Positions 27,689-36,860 of a stretch of DNA of 64,000 bases are shown here, in pieces; position 1 is the first letter of the stretch, and each line of letters opens with the position of its first letter. The stretch covers positions 62,001 to 126,000 of the forward strand of contig JAURZM010000050.1 in NCBI GenBank assembly GCA_030653385.1. The letters are read 5' to 3'. The stretch comes from Rubrivivax sp. (lineage in GTDB: Bacteria > Pseudomonadota > Gammaproteobacteria > Burkholderiales > Burkholderiaceae_C). The translations under genes were made by a program, and so were the position numbers. The notes beneath the pieces were generated by a model, which was not told the DNA's origin, did no database searches, and was given only the letters and a program-made list of their open reading frames with translations.

Positions 27689-30640
27689 TCAAGCCCCGCC
27701 GGCTTCGTCTGCGTAGGCGCTGATCGGGATGCAGCTGCAGGTCAGGTTGCGGTCGCCGTAGACGTTGACCACGCGGCCCACCGGCGACCAGTACTTCTGC
27801 CGGCGCAGCGCCGGCACCGGGTAGGCCGCTTCTTCACGGGAGTAGGCATGCGGCCAGTCGGCCTTCAGCAGCGCCTCGGCCGTGTGCGGCGCGTTTTTCA
27901 GCGGGTTGTCGTCCTGCGGCCAGGCGCCGCTTTCCACTTTCGCGATCTCGTGGCGGATGCTGATCATCGCGTCGCAGAAACGGTCCAGCTCGGCCAGCGG
28001 TTCACTTTCCGTGGGCTCGATCATCAGCGTGCCGGCCACCGGAAAACTCAGTGTCGGCGCGTGGAAGCCGTAGTCGATGAGCCGCTTGGCCACGTCTTCG
28101 GCGCCAACGCCGCTGCTCTTGGCCAGCGGGCGGATGTCCAGGATGCACTCGTGCGCCACACCGCCGCCTTTCAGGCCGGCGTTGCCACCGCTGTAAAGCA
28201 CGGGGTAGTGCTCGGACAGCCGCGCCGCGATGTAGTTGGCCGACAGGATGGCCACTTCGGTGGCGTCACGCAGGCCGTCCGCGCCCATCATGCGGCAATA
28301 CATCCAGCTGATGGGCAGCACGGCGGCATTGCCCAGCGGCGCGGCGCTGACCGCGCCCACGCTGTGTTCACCGCCCACGCCTGCCGTGCGGTGTGCGGGC
28401 AGGAAAGGCACCAGGTCGGCCACCACGGCCACCGGCCCCACGCCCGGCCCGCCGCCGCCGTGTGGAATGCAGAAGGTCTTGTGCAGGTTCAGGTGGCTCA
28501 CGTCGCCGCCGAATTCACCGGGTGCGGCCACGCCCACCAGCGCGTTCATGTTGGCACCGTCCACGTAGACGCGGCCACCGTGCTGGTGCACCAGCGCGCA
28601 GAGTTCCTTCACGCGCACCTCGAACACCCCGTGTGTGCTGGGGTAGGTGATCATCACCGCGGCCAGCTTGTCGCTGTGCTGTTCGCACTTGGCCTTCAGG
28701 TCGTCCATGTCGACGTTGCCTTGTGCGTCGCATTTGGTCACCACCACCGTCATGCCGGCCATCTGGGCACTGGCCGGGTTGGTGCCGTGGGCACTTTCCG
28801 GAATCAGGCAGATCTTGCGCTGCCCTTCGCCCCGGCTTTCGTGCCAGGCCTTGATGACCAGCAGGCCGGCGTATTCACCCTGTGAACCGGCATTGGGCTG
28901 CAGGCTCACACCCGCGTAACCGGTGGCCTGCGACAGCCAGGCGCAGAGCTGATCGTTCAGCGCCCAGTAACCGGCCAGCTGCTCACGCGGTGCAAAGGGG
29001 TGCACCTGCGCAAACTCGGGCCAGGTGATGGGGATCATCTCGCTGGTGGCGTTCAGCTTCATCGTGCAGCTGCCCAGCGGGATCATGCTGCGGTCCAGCG
29101 CCAGGTCCTTGTCGCTGAGCGAGCGGATGTAGCGCAGCATCTCGGTTTCGCTGTGGTGGGTGTTGAACACCGGGTGTGTCAGGAAGCTGGACGTGCGGCG
29201 CAGCGGCTCGGGAATCATCGGCTCGATGCCCTTGTCGAAAGCCGCCATGTCGGGCAGCAACTGCCCCGGCTTCGCAAACAGCGCCCACAGCGCCCGGATG
29301 TCGTCGCGCGTGGTGGTTTCATCCAGGTTGATGCCGATGAACACATCGCCCCATTCCGGGAAGCGGCGCAGGTTCATGCCGGCAGCCACGGCGCGTGCGG
29401 CGATGCTGGCGGTATCGAGACCACTGTCGGCACCGCTGTCGATGATGATGGCGTCGAAGGCACTTTCGCTGCGCACCGGCACGCCCATGTCCCGCAGCCC
29501 CTGCGCCAGCACGGCGGTGTAGCTGGCCACCCGCTGGGCGATGCGCTTCAGGCCCGCAGGCCCGTGGTACACGGCGTACATGCTGGCCATCACCGCCAGC
29601 AGCACCTGCGCGGTGCAGATGTTGGACGTGGCCTTTTCGCGGCGGATGTGTTGTTCACGTGTCTGCAACGCCAGCCGGTAGGCCGGCTTGCCGTGGGTGT
29701 CCACGCTCACACCCACCAGGCGGCCGGGCAGGCTGCGCTTGAACTCGTCGCGGCAGGCCAGGTAAGCCGCGTGCGGGCCGCCACCACCCATCGGCACACC
29801 GAAGCGCTGCGTGGTGCCCAGCGCGATGTCGGCACCCAGTTCACCGGGTGGTGTGATCAGCGTCAGCGCCAGCAGGTCGGCCGCCACGATGAAAGCCGCC
29901 TGGTGCGCGTGGATGCGCGCGGCGTCTTCGCGCACATCGTGAATGCTGCCATCGGTGGTGGGCATTTGCACCAGCACGGCGAAGTAGTCGCCAGCGGCAA
30001 TCAGGCTGTCCCATTCCTGCGCGGAATTGGCCAGCGCCACACTCAGGCCCAAAGGCGCGGCGCGGGTCTGGATGACTTCAATGGTCTGCGGGTGGCAGTC
30101 GCCGGCCACCACGATGGTGTTGCTCTTGCTCTTGACGCTGCGCTTGGCCAGCGTCATGGCCTCGGCCGCGGCGGTGGCTTCGTCGAGCATGCTGGCGTTG
30201 GCGATGGCCATGCCGGTGAGGTCGCAGACCATGGTCTGGAAGTTCACCAGCGCTTCCATGCGGCCCTGGCTGATCTCGGCCTGGTAAGGTGTGTAGGCGG
30301 TGTACCAGGCCGGATTCTCCAGGATGTTGCGCAGGATAACGCCCGGCGTGTGCGTGCCGTGGTAGCCCATGCCGATGAAGCTCTTCAGCACCTGGTTCTT
30401 CGATGCCAGCGCCTTCAGTTCCGCCAGCGCCTGCGCTTCGGTCAGCGGCGCGGGCAACTCCATGGGCTGGCTGCGCGCGATGCTGCGCGGCACGATGGCT
30501 TCGATCAGCGCACGGCGGCTGGCCGCGCCGATGACCGACAGCATGTGCCGCTCGTCATCGTCGTAAGGTCCGATGTGGCGGGCGGCAAACTCGGTGCTGT
30601 TTTCCAGCTCGCCAAGCGGCTTCAGGGCAGACATCAACAT
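27689..30640 (-). CDS. gcvP: Glycine dehydrogenase (decarboxylating), P-protein
   Basis: The P-protein decarboxylates glycine with PLP and transfers the aminomethyl group to the lipoyl arm of GcvH. The 983-residue product is the fused, homodimeric form. The N-terminal half starts [22 protein letters not shown]; the C-terminal half holds the PLP-lysine motif [20 protein letters not shown] and the Gly-rich GSQGEYAG region. Length matches the family (about 950-980). It lies between gcvH (24 bases upstream) and sdaA (3 bases downstream). An ATG two codons in is an alternative start. Confidence 0.98.
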   Translation of the reverse strand: MLMSALKPLGELENSTEFAARHIGPYDDDERHMLSVIGAASRRALIEAIVPRSIARSQPMELPAPLTEAQALAELKALASKNQVLKSFIGMGYHGTHTPGVILRNILENPAWYTAYTPYQAEISQGRMEALVNFQTMVCDLTGMAIANASMLDEATAAAEAMTLAKRSVKSKSNTIVVAGDCHPQTIEVIQTRAAPLGLSVALANSAQEWDSLIAAGDYFAVLVQMPTTDGSIHDVREDAARIHAHQAAFIVAADLLALTLITPPGELGADIALGTTQRFGVPMGGGGPHAAYLACRDEFKRSLPGRLVGVSVDTHGKPAYRLALQTREQHIRREKATSNICTAQVLLAVMASMYAVYHGPAGLKRIAQRVASYTAVLAQGLRDMGVPVRSESAFDAIIIDSGADSGLDTASIAARAVAAGMNLRRFPEWGDVFIGINLDETTTRDDIRALWALFAKPGQLLPDMAAFDKGIEPMIPEPLRRTSSFLTHPVFNTHHSETEMLRYIRSLSDKDLALDRSMIPLGSCTMKLNATSEMIPITWPEFAQVHPFAPREQLAGYWALNDQLCAWLSQATGYAGVSLQPNAGSQGEYAGLLVIKAWHESRGEGQRKICLIPESAHGTNPASAQMAGMTVVVTKCDAQGNVDMDDLKAKCEQHSDKLAAVMITYPSTHGVFEVRVKELCALVHQHGGRVYVDGANMNALVGVAAPGEFGGDVSHLNLHKTFCIPHGGGGPGVGPVAVVADLVPFLPAHRTAGVGGEHSVGAVSAAPLGNAAVLPISWMYCRMMGADGLRDATEVAILSANYIAARLSEHYPVLYSGGNAGLKGGGVAHECILDIRPLAKSSGVGAEDVAKRLIDYGFHAPTLSFPVAGTLMIEPTESEPLAELDRFCDAMISIRHEIAKVESGAWPQDDNPLKNAPHTAEALLKADWPHAYSREEAAYPVPALRRQKYWSPVGRVVNVYGDRNLTCSCIPISAYADEAGGA

Positions 30641-30664
30641 GGTGCGGCTTTCAGCAAGGGCAGG

Positions 30665-31039
30665 TCACAGCGTCTTCAGCAGCTTGTCGTAAGCCGGCGG
30701 GTCCATCAGCTGTTCGAACTCTTCCATCTTGGTGACGTGCACCTTGAAGAACCAGCCGTTGCCCAGCGGGTCGGTGTTGGCCAGCGATGGGTCGGCACGC
30801 AGTGTTTCGTTGACCTCGACCACCTCACCAGTGACCGGCATGAACAGGTCGGCCGCGGCCTTGACCGATTCCACGACACCGGCAACTTCGCCCTTGGTGT
30901 AAGTGCGGCCCACCTCGGGCAGGTCGACAAACACCACGTCACCCAGCGCGTCTTGCGCGTGGTGTGTGATGCCGACAACGGCGGCTTCGTGGTCTTCGAT
31001 GTTGATCCACTCGTGATCGGGGGTGTACATGGTGGTCAT
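30665..31039 (-). CDS. gcvH: Glycine cleavage system H protein
   Basis: GcvH carries the lipoyl group that shuttles the aminomethyl intermediate between P- and T-proteins. The 124-residue product has the full single-domain fold, with MYTPDHEWINIEDHEAAVVGITHHAQDALGDVVFVDLPEVG and the lipoylation motif GVVESVKAAADLFMPVTGEVVEVN; the modified lysine is in ESVKAA. The ATG at 31039 has AGGAG about eight bases upstream; an ATG three codons in is possible. The open frame upstream of 31039 overlaps gcvT and looks non-coding. Forty bases separate it from gcvT. Confidence 0.98.
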   Translation of the reverse strand: MTTMYTPDHEWINIEDHEAAVVGITHHAQDALGDVVFVDLPEVGRTYTKGEVAGVVESVKAAADLFMPVTGEVVEVNETLRADPSLANTDPLGNGWFFKVHVTKMEEFEQLMDPPAYDKLLKTL

Positions 31040-31079
31040 GGGCGGGCTCCTGGTTGACGAATTGAGAGTCAGCGTGTGG

Positions 31080-32243
31080 CTAACGTTTGTAATGATGGGG
31101 TACAAAAGGCATCGGCGACACCCGCATCGGCAGCCGCTTGCCACGCACTTCGGCGTACACCTCGTGCTGCGGCAGCGCGTGGTTGATGGGCAGGTAGGCC
31201 ATCGCGATGCACTGGTTGACGGTGGGTGCCAGCGTGCCGCTGGTCACCGTGCCCAGCTTGTGGCCGTGGGCGTCGACGATGGCTGTGCCCTCGCGCACCG
31301 GCACACGTTCCAGGCCCACCAGGCCGATGCGTTTGCTGGGCGCGCCACCGTGCAGGTGCCTTTCGATGGCCGCTGCACCCGGGTAGCCCCCGGCACGTGC
31401 ACCACCGGGGCGGCGCACCTTCTGGATGGCCCAGGTCAGGCCGGCTTCGACCGGGCTGGTGGTTTCGTCGATGTCGTGGCCGTACAGGCACAGGCCGGCT
31501 TCCAGGCGCAGCGTGTCGCGTGCGCCCAGGCCGGCCGGCTGCACTTCCGGTTGCGCCAACAGGGCTTCGGCCAGGGCCACGGCATCGTCGGCCGGCACAC
31601 TGATCTCGAAGCCGTCTTCACCGGTGTAACCCGAGCGTGTGACAAAACACAGTGCACCGGCCAGGTTGAAGAGGCCGCCGCTCATGAACACCAGGTCGGC
31701 GACGCTGCTGTTCAGCCGCGAGAGGGCATCGACGGCCTGGGGGCCTTGCAGCGCCAGCAGCGCACGTTCGGGCATGGGCACCACCTGGCAGCGGTGGCCG
31801 ACGTGGGTTTGCAGGTGCCGGATGTCGGCGGCTTTGCAGCCCGCGTTGACGATCAGGAACAGGTCACCAAAGCCTCGGCCCGCGGCTTGTGTGTCGGGCT
31901 TGACGATCATCAGGTCGTCGAGCAGGCCGCCGCTTGCGTTGGTGAAAAAGGCGTAGCGCTGTTTGCCCACGCCCAGGTCGATGACGTCCACCGGCACCAG
32001 CGTTTCCAGCGCCGCCGCTGCGTCGCTGCCCACCAGCCGCAACTGGCCCATGTGCGACACGTCGAACAGCGCAGCCGAATCGCGGCAGTGTTTGTGTTCG
32101 GCCATCAGGCCGCCGGGGTACTGCACCGGCATCGTGTAGCCGGCAAAAGGCACCATGCGGGCGCCCAGTTGCAGGTGCAGCGCGTGCAGCGGGGTCTGTT
32201 GCAGGGAATCGGCAGGGGCGGCAGGGGCGGCAGGTGTGGACAT
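31080..32243 (-). CDS. gcvT: Glycine cleavage system aminomethyltransferase, T-protein
   Basis: GcvT releases ammonia from the aminomethyl-H-protein and makes methylene-tetrahydrofolate. The 387-residue product shows GARMVPFAGYTMPVQYPGG, the catalytic-Asp segment FDVSHMGQ, RSGYTGEDGFE, and ARDTLRLEAGLCLYGHDIDE, all in the expected order. A short Ala/Pro-rich N-terminal extension of about 12 residues is not conserved. It is the first gene of the riboswitch-controlled gcvT-gcvH-gcvP-sdaA operon, about 60 bases after the aptamer. Confidence 0.97.
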   Translation of the reverse strand: MSTPAAPAAPADSLQQTPLHALHLQLGARMVPFAGYTMPVQYPGGLMAEHKHCRDSAALFDVSHMGQLRLVGSDAAAALETLVPVDVIDLGVGKQRYAFFTNASGGLLDDLMIVKPDTQAAGRGFGDLFLIVNAGCKAADIRHLQTHVGHRCQVVPMPERALLALQGPQAVDALSRLNSSVADLVFMSGGLFNLAGALCFVTRSGYTGEDGFEISVPADDAVALAEALLAQPEVQPAGLGARDTLRLEAGLCLYGHDIDETTSPVEAGLTWAIQKVRRPGGARAGGYPGAAAIERHLHGGAPSKRIGLVGLERVPVREGTAIVDAHGHKLGTVTSGTLAPTVNQCIAMAYLPINHALPQHEVYAEVRGKRLPMRVSPMPFVPHHYKR

Positions 32244-32302
32244 GAGCGAGTACTCGGCAAGGGCGTCGACACAAACACCGCCGGCTGGCGGTGCATGGAG
32301 GG

Positions 32303-32505
32303 CCCTCGCTGTCCTTGGTACCTGAGAGATTCAGCCAGACCCTTTGTCTGGCCTTGCCCCTTCGGTGGGCCAGGCGTTGGTGCCGCCGGGCCACTCTCCA
32401 GTGAGGAAAAGAAGTCAGTCCTTTTGCCTGAGCGTTCGAGGCACCGGTGAAGGTCATGCCTCTGCGCCTTCGGCGGCTTCGCGAAGAAGCTCTCTCCTGA
32501 CGGCT
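32303..32505 (-). ncRNA. Tandem glycine riboswitch
   Basis: On the minus strand, two aptamers follow one another. The first has GGAGAGAGC, CGCCGAAGGCGCAGAGG and CGCTCAGGCAAAAGGACTG; the second has TGGAGAGTG, CACCGAAGGGGCAA and CTCTCAGGTACCAAGGAC. These are the conserved glycine aptamer signatures. The element ends about 60 bases before gcvT and would let glycine tune the operon, including sdaA. A -10-like TACACT lies just upstream (plus coordinates 32508-32513). The 343 bases between gcvT and the nitroreductase gene hold nothing else I can support. Confidence 0.95.
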
Positions 32506-32586
32506 TCAGTGTATCAGCGGCCCGGGGCCTTCCAGCAGCCCCCGACGCCTTGGCATCATGCGCGACCTTCAACGGAGCCCAGCCCC

Positions 32587-33393
32587 ATGACCCAAGCCGA
32601 TGCCTTTGCCCAATTGATGCAGTCCCACCGGTCCATTCGCGAGTACGAAGACCGGCCCATCGAAGCCGGCCTGGTGGACCGTGTGCTGGAGCAGGCGCTG
32701 GCCGGCACCTCGTCCAGCGGCAACCTGAACCTGGTGTCGGTGGTCAAGACGCAGGACCCGGCGCGCAAGGCGACGCTGCACGAACTGCACGGCCGCCAGC
32801 CCATGGTGCTGCAGGCGCCGCTGGTGCTGACCTTCTGTGCCGACAGTTTCCGCACCCGTGAATGGCTGGCACAACGCCAGGCGCGCCTGGGTTTTGCCGA
32901 CTTCGTGAGCTGGCACACGGCTTCTTTCGACGCCATGATCCTGGCGCAGACGGCCGCACTGGCGCTGGAAAGCCACGGCCTGGGCATCTGCTACATGGGC
33001 ACCACGCTGTTCCGCATGCGCGCGATTGCCGACTTCCTGGAACTGCCCGCCAACTGCCTGCCGGTGACCAGCCTGGTGGTGGGCTGGCCGGCAGAAGCGC
33101 CGTCGCAGCGCGACCGCCTGCCGCCAGCGGCGTGGATTCACGAAGAACGTTACCAGCGCCCCACGCCGGCCGACATCGACACCCACTTCGCCGAGCGCGA
33201 AACCCGCGGCCGCGAGCGTTACCTGTCGATGGGCCCCGAGATGGCGGCCAGGTGGGCCGAACACGGCATCACCTCGCTGGCGCAGTACTACACCAGCAAG
33301 ATCAAGTACGACCCGGACCGCTTTGTCGGCTTCTCGGACGAGATCGAGGCGCTGCTGCGCGAGCGGGGTTTTCTGGTCGGCATGGGCAGCTGA
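32587..33393 (+). CDS. Nitroreductase family protein (NfsA-like)
   Basis: A 268-residue FMN-dependent nitroreductase of the NfsA/FRP type. The N-terminal SHRSIREYEDRPIEAGLVDRVLEQALAGTSSSGNLNLVSVV carries the FMN-phosphate contacts, and ALESHGLGICYMGT is typical. The C-terminal third has the extended Arg/Lys-containing arm used by this group to wrap the partner subunit and bind NADPH. Natural substrate unknown. The open frame upstream of 32587 lies across the riboswitch and was ignored. Divergent from the gcv operon, so a promoter for it should sit within 32506-32586. Confidence 0.88.
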   Translation: MTQADAFAQLMQSHRSIREYEDRPIEAGLVDRVLEQALAGTSSSGNLNLVSVVKTQDPARKATLHELHGRQPMVLQAPLVLTFCADSFRTREWLAQRQARLGFADFVSWHTASFDAMILAQTAALALESHGLGICYMGTTLFRMRAIADFLELPANCLPVTSLVVGWPAEAPSQRDRLPPAAWIHEERYQRPTPADIDTHFAERETRGRERYLSMGPEMAARWAEHGITSLAQYYTSKIKYDPDRFVGFSDEIEALLRERGFLVGMGS

Positions 33394-33436
33394 GCTGCCA
33401 AGGCCATCAGCGCTGATCGCCCTGTAGCATCGCGCC

Positions 33437-34204
33437 ATGCGCTGGATTCGATTTTGCGACCCTGAGGGGCGCGCCCACTTCGCCCGCGTCGACGGTGACC
33501 GGGCTCAGCCCATCGAAGGCTCGCCCTTCGGTGAATGGCAGGACGCAGGCGACACCGTCGCGCTGGACGCGATGCGCTGGCTGCCGCCAGTGCAACCGTC
33601 CAAGGTGATCGCGCTGTGGAAGAACTTCCACGCGCTGGCCACCAAGCAGCAGCAGACCGTGCCCACCGAACCGCTGTACGCGCTGCGTGCGCCCAGCAGC
33701 CTGGCCGCGCACAAACAAGCGGTGCTGAAGCCCGCCAGCTACGACGGCGCGGTGTTCTACGAAGGTGAACTGGCGCTGGTCGTCGGCAAGACGATGCGCG
33801 CCGTCGCACCGGCGGCGGTGCGGGCCCACCTGCTGGGTTGCACCATTGCCAACGATGTCACCGCGATGGAACTCATCGCCCGCGACCCCAGTTTTGCGCA
33901 GTGGTCACGGTCCAAGAGCTTCGACACCTTCGGTGTCATCGGTCCCTGGATCGACACCGAGTTCGACTGGACCGGCGCTTCGGTGCGCACCCGTGTCAAC
34001 GGCCGCGAGCGCCAGAACTACCCGCTGGCCGACATGATCTTCGAGCCCGGCGAACTGCTGTCACGCTTGTCGCATGACATGACGCTGGAACCCGGCGACG
34101 TGGTGCTGTGCGGCACCTCGGTGGGCGCGCTGCCGATGCGGCCCGGCACCGAGATCGAAGTCGAGATCGACGGGCTGGGTGTGCTGGCCAACCGCTACGG
34201 CTGA
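33437..34204 (+). CDS. Fumarylacetoacetate hydrolase family protein
   Basis: A 255-residue FAH-fold enzyme. The core signature KPASYDGAVFYEGELALVVGK includes a metal-binding glutamate pair (E and the following ExE), and GCTIANDVTAMELIARDP and GTSVGALPMRPG complete the active-site ring. The family covers fumarylpyruvate hydrolases, 2-keto-4-pentenoate hydratases and oxaloacetate decarboxylases; the exact reaction is open. It follows the nitroreductase gene by about 40 bases and is convergent with the next gene. Confidence 0.88.
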   Translation: MRWIRFCDPEGRAHFARVDGDRAQPIEGSPFGEWQDAGDTVALDAMRWLPPVQPSKVIALWKNFHALATKQQQTVPTEPLYALRAPSSLAAHKQAVLKPASYDGAVFYEGELALVVGKTMRAVAPAAVRAHLLGCTIANDVTAMELIARDPSFAQWSRSKSFDTFGVIGPWIDTEFDWTGASVRTRVNGRERQNYPLADMIFEPGELLSRLSHDMTLEPGDVVLCGTSVGALPMRPGTEIEVEIDGLGVLANRYG

Positions 34205-34232
34205 CCGGGCGACAAAGCGGCCGCCGCAGCGC

Positions 34233-35240
34233 TCAGGCGGGCTGCACTTCGAGACGGCCGCCTCGATCGGCCAGCACCTTGGTCAGCAAGGCCGCTGCCG
34301 CGTAGATGGCGTCGATGGTCGGCGTGGGGGTCTCGGTGATCTTCGCCAACTCGACAACGCTGCCCACCAGCGCCTGAAGCTCCAGCCCGCGGCCGTGTTC
34401 CACGTCCTGCAGCATCGAGGTCTTGTGCGCGCCCACGCCCTCGGCGCCGGCGATGCGCTGGTCCAGCGAGATCTTGAATTCGACGCCCAGCTTTTCACCC
34501 ACCGCCTGGGCTTCTTTCATCATGCGGGCTGCGAGCTCGCGGCTCAGCGGGAAGCGGCAGATGTCCTCCAGCGTGGCGTGGGTCAGCGCGCTGATCGGGT
34601 TGAAGCTCAGGTTGCCCCACAGCTTGACCCAGAGTTCACTGCGGATGTCGCGTGACACCGGCGCCTTGAAGCCCGCCGCCATCAAGGACTTGCTGAGCGA
34701 TTCGATGCGCGGTGTGCGCTGACCGTCCAGCTCACCGAGCGAAAAACGGTTGCCTTCGATGACCTTCACGAGGCCCGGCTCGACCAGTTCTGCCGCCGGG
34801 TAGACGATGCTGCCGATGATGCGCTCGACCTCGATGCCGGCGGCCAGGCGGCCGTCGGGGTCGACGCTGCTCAGCGTGCAGCCGTCGAAGGGCCCGCCCA
34901 GGCGCTGGAAGTACCACCAGGGCACGCCGTTGATCATGGTCACGACCACCGTCTCGGGGCCGAACAGCGCACGCAGGCCCGGCAGCAGTTCGGCCACCTG
35001 GTGGGCCTTGGTGGTCAGAAGCACCACGTCTTGCGGGCCCGCTTCGGCCGGGTCCTGCACCGCGCGCACGGCGCTGCTGTGCTGCGTGCTGCCGTCGGGC
35101 AGCTGCAGGCCAAAGCCATTGGCGTTGATGGCCGCCAGGTTTTTGTTGCGGGCGATGAAGGTGACCTGCTCACCCGCCAGGGCCAGCTTCGTGCCCAAGT
35201 AGCCGCCGATGGCGCCGGCGCCGACGATTGCGTACTTCAT
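34233..35240 (-). CDS. 2-dehydropantoate 2-reductase (ketopantoate reductase family)
   Basis: A 335-residue NADPH-dependent reductase with the Rossmann GAGAIGGYLG at residues 7-16 and the C-terminal ApbA_C domain showing KLWGNLSFNPISALTHAT and HKTSMLQDVEHGRGLELQALVGSVVELA, which hold the catalytic Lys, Asn and Glu/Ser positions. True PanE reduces 2-dehydropantoate for pantothenate; many Burkholderiales paralogues of this length act on other 2-keto acids, so I give no symbol. The stop of this gene is convergent with the FAH gene, and it starts three bases after the acyl-CoA ligase stop, so the two are an operon. Confidence 0.85.
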   Translation of the reverse strand: MKYAIVGAGAIGGYLGTKLALAGEQVTFIARNKNLAAINANGFGLQLPDGSTQHSSAVRAVQDPAEAGPQDVVLLTTKAHQVAELLPGLRALFGPETVVVTMINGVPWWYFQRLGGPFDGCTLSSVDPDGRLAAGIEVERIIGSIVYPAAELVEPGLVKVIEGNRFSLGELDGQRTPRIESLSKSLMAAGFKAPVSRDIRSELWVKLWGNLSFNPISALTHATLEDICRFPLSRELAARMMKEAQAVGEKLGVEFKISLDQRIAGAEGVGAHKTSMLQDVEHGRGLELQALVGSVVELAKITETPTPTIDAIYAAAALLTKVLADRGGRLEVQPA

Positions 35241-35243
35241 GCT

Positions 35244-36779
35244 TCAGAACTCGCCCGAGACGTAGGAGCCGAAGCCCAGGCCGATGCGCTGGGCCAGGCC
35301 GATGCGTTGCAGCTTGCCGGTGGCGCCCTTGGGCAGCTCATCGACAAACAGGATCTTCTTCGGCACCTTGTAGCCGGCCACGCGTTGCGCCACGAACTGC
35401 TGCAGCTCGCGTTCACCACATTCGTGGCCTTCATGCAGCACCACCATGGCGGCCACTTCTTCGCCCAGGCGCTTGTGCGGCGCGCCGAACACCACCACCT
35501 GCGCCACCGAGACATGGTCCAGCAGGATCTCGTCGATCTCGCGCGGGCTGACCTTTTCGCCACCCCGGTTGATGATCTCCTTCAGCCGCCCGGTGATGCT
35601 GAGGTAACCCTCGGCGTCTTTCACGCCCTGGTCGCCGGTGCGGAACCAGCCATCGACAAAAGCTTCGTCATTGGCCTTCGGGTTGTTTTCGTAGCCGGCG
35701 GTGACGTTGGGTCCGCGGATGACGATTTCGCCCACTTCACCGGCGCCCAGCAACGTGCCGTCTTCGCCGCGGATGGCGATCTCGGGGCCTGCCGCGCGGC
35801 CCACCGAGCCGGGCTTGCGCTCCAGCGGCGGCAGCGGGTTCGACGCCATCTGGTGCGCCGCTTCGGTCATGCCGTAGGACTCGATCAAGGGCGCCTTGAA
35901 CATCGTTTCCAGCTGCAGGATCAGCTGCGGCGGCATCGGCGACGAAGAGGAGCGCACGAAGCGCAGCGGGTGGCGCGACAGCACCTCGGCATTGTGTTTG
36001 CCGCGGCTGGCGATGGCCAGGTGCATGGTCGGCACGGCCGTGTACCAGGTCGGGTGCGCCTCGTCCATCCACTTGAAAAAGCGCAGCGCATTGAAGCCGG
36101 GTGTGCAGAAGACCTGCGAGCCCACCGACAGCGGCGCCAGCAGGCCGGCCAGCAGGCCGTGGATGTGGAACAGCGGCATGATGTTCAGGCCCCGGTCACC
36201 CGCCACCAGCTGCAACGTGCTGGCGATATGGCCGGCCGATGCACACAGATTGGCGCCCGACAACGGCACCCGCTTGGGCCTCGAGGTCGTGCCCGAGGTG
36301 TGCAGCACCATCGCCACGTCTTCGGCCTGCGCCGGCCCGCCGCTGGCGCAAGTTGCGGCGGGCAGTTCACCCAGGCTGAAGTGGCCAGCGGGTGCACCCT
36401 CGGCCACTTGCAGCTCGATGACCCGCAGCCCCAGCTTCTGCGCCGCCTCGACCGCGGGCGACTTGCTGCCCTGCTCGACGATCAGCGCCTTGGCCTGCAG
36501 GTCGACCAGGTAGAACTCGAACTCGTCGACCCGGTAGGCGGGGTTCAGTGGCGCGCTGGCCACTGCGCTGGCGCAGGCCAGAAAGCAGGTCGCCATCTCG
36601 GGGCCGTTGGGCAGCACGATCGCGACCCGGTCGTTGCGGCCGATGCCGGCGCCGTTCAGCTGTGCCGTGGTGTCGGCCACCAAGGCCCGCAGGCCGCGGT
36701 AGTCCAGCGGCGCTCGGCCCGGGGCCGCGATGGCAATGGCCGCGTCGGCGCCAGCTTGCAGAAGGTCCTGAAGTGTCAT
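35244..36779 (-). CDS. AMP-dependent acyl-CoA synthetase (oxalyl-CoA ligase / AAE3-like)
   Basis: A 511-residue ANL-superfamily adenylating enzyme. It has the P-loop-like VLHTSGTTSRPKRVPLSGANL, the A5 motif IESYGMTEAAHQM, the hinge GWFRTGDQGVKDAEGYLSITGRLKEIINRGGEKVSPREID and the C-terminal catalytic lysine region PKGATGKLQR. The pattern is close to plant and fungal AAE3/oxalate-CoA ligases, but the substrate is unconfirmed. The ATG at 36779 opens with MTLQDLLQAGADAAIAI. The frame stays open much further upstream, but that part is antisense to aceK. Confidence 0.9.
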   Translation of the reverse strand: MTLQDLLQAGADAAIAIAAPGRAPLDYRGLRALVADTTAQLNGAGIGRNDRVAIVLPNGPEMATCFLACASAVASAPLNPAYRVDEFEFYLVDLQAKALIVEQGSKSPAVEAAQKLGLRVIELQVAEGAPAGHFSLGELPAATCASGGPAQAEDVAMVLHTSGTTSRPKRVPLSGANLCASAGHIASTLQLVAGDRGLNIMPLFHIHGLLAGLLAPLSVGSQVFCTPGFNALRFFKWMDEAHPTWYTAVPTMHLAIASRGKHNAEVLSRHPLRFVRSSSSPMPPQLILQLETMFKAPLIESYGMTEAAHQMASNPLPPLERKPGSVGRAAGPEIAIRGEDGTLLGAGEVGEIVIRGPNVTAGYENNPKANDEAFVDGWFRTGDQGVKDAEGYLSITGRLKEIINRGGEKVSPREIDEILLDHVSVAQVVVFGAPHKRLGEEVAAMVVLHEGHECGERELQQFVAQRVAGYKVPKKILFVDELPKGATGKLQRIGLAQRIGLGFGSYVSGEF

Positions 36780-36860
36780 GATCGAGTTGCTTGACGGGCG
36801 CGGCGGCCCTGGGGCCGCCTGCGGGGTTGATCGATTCGGGCCTGAACAGGAGGATATTGC

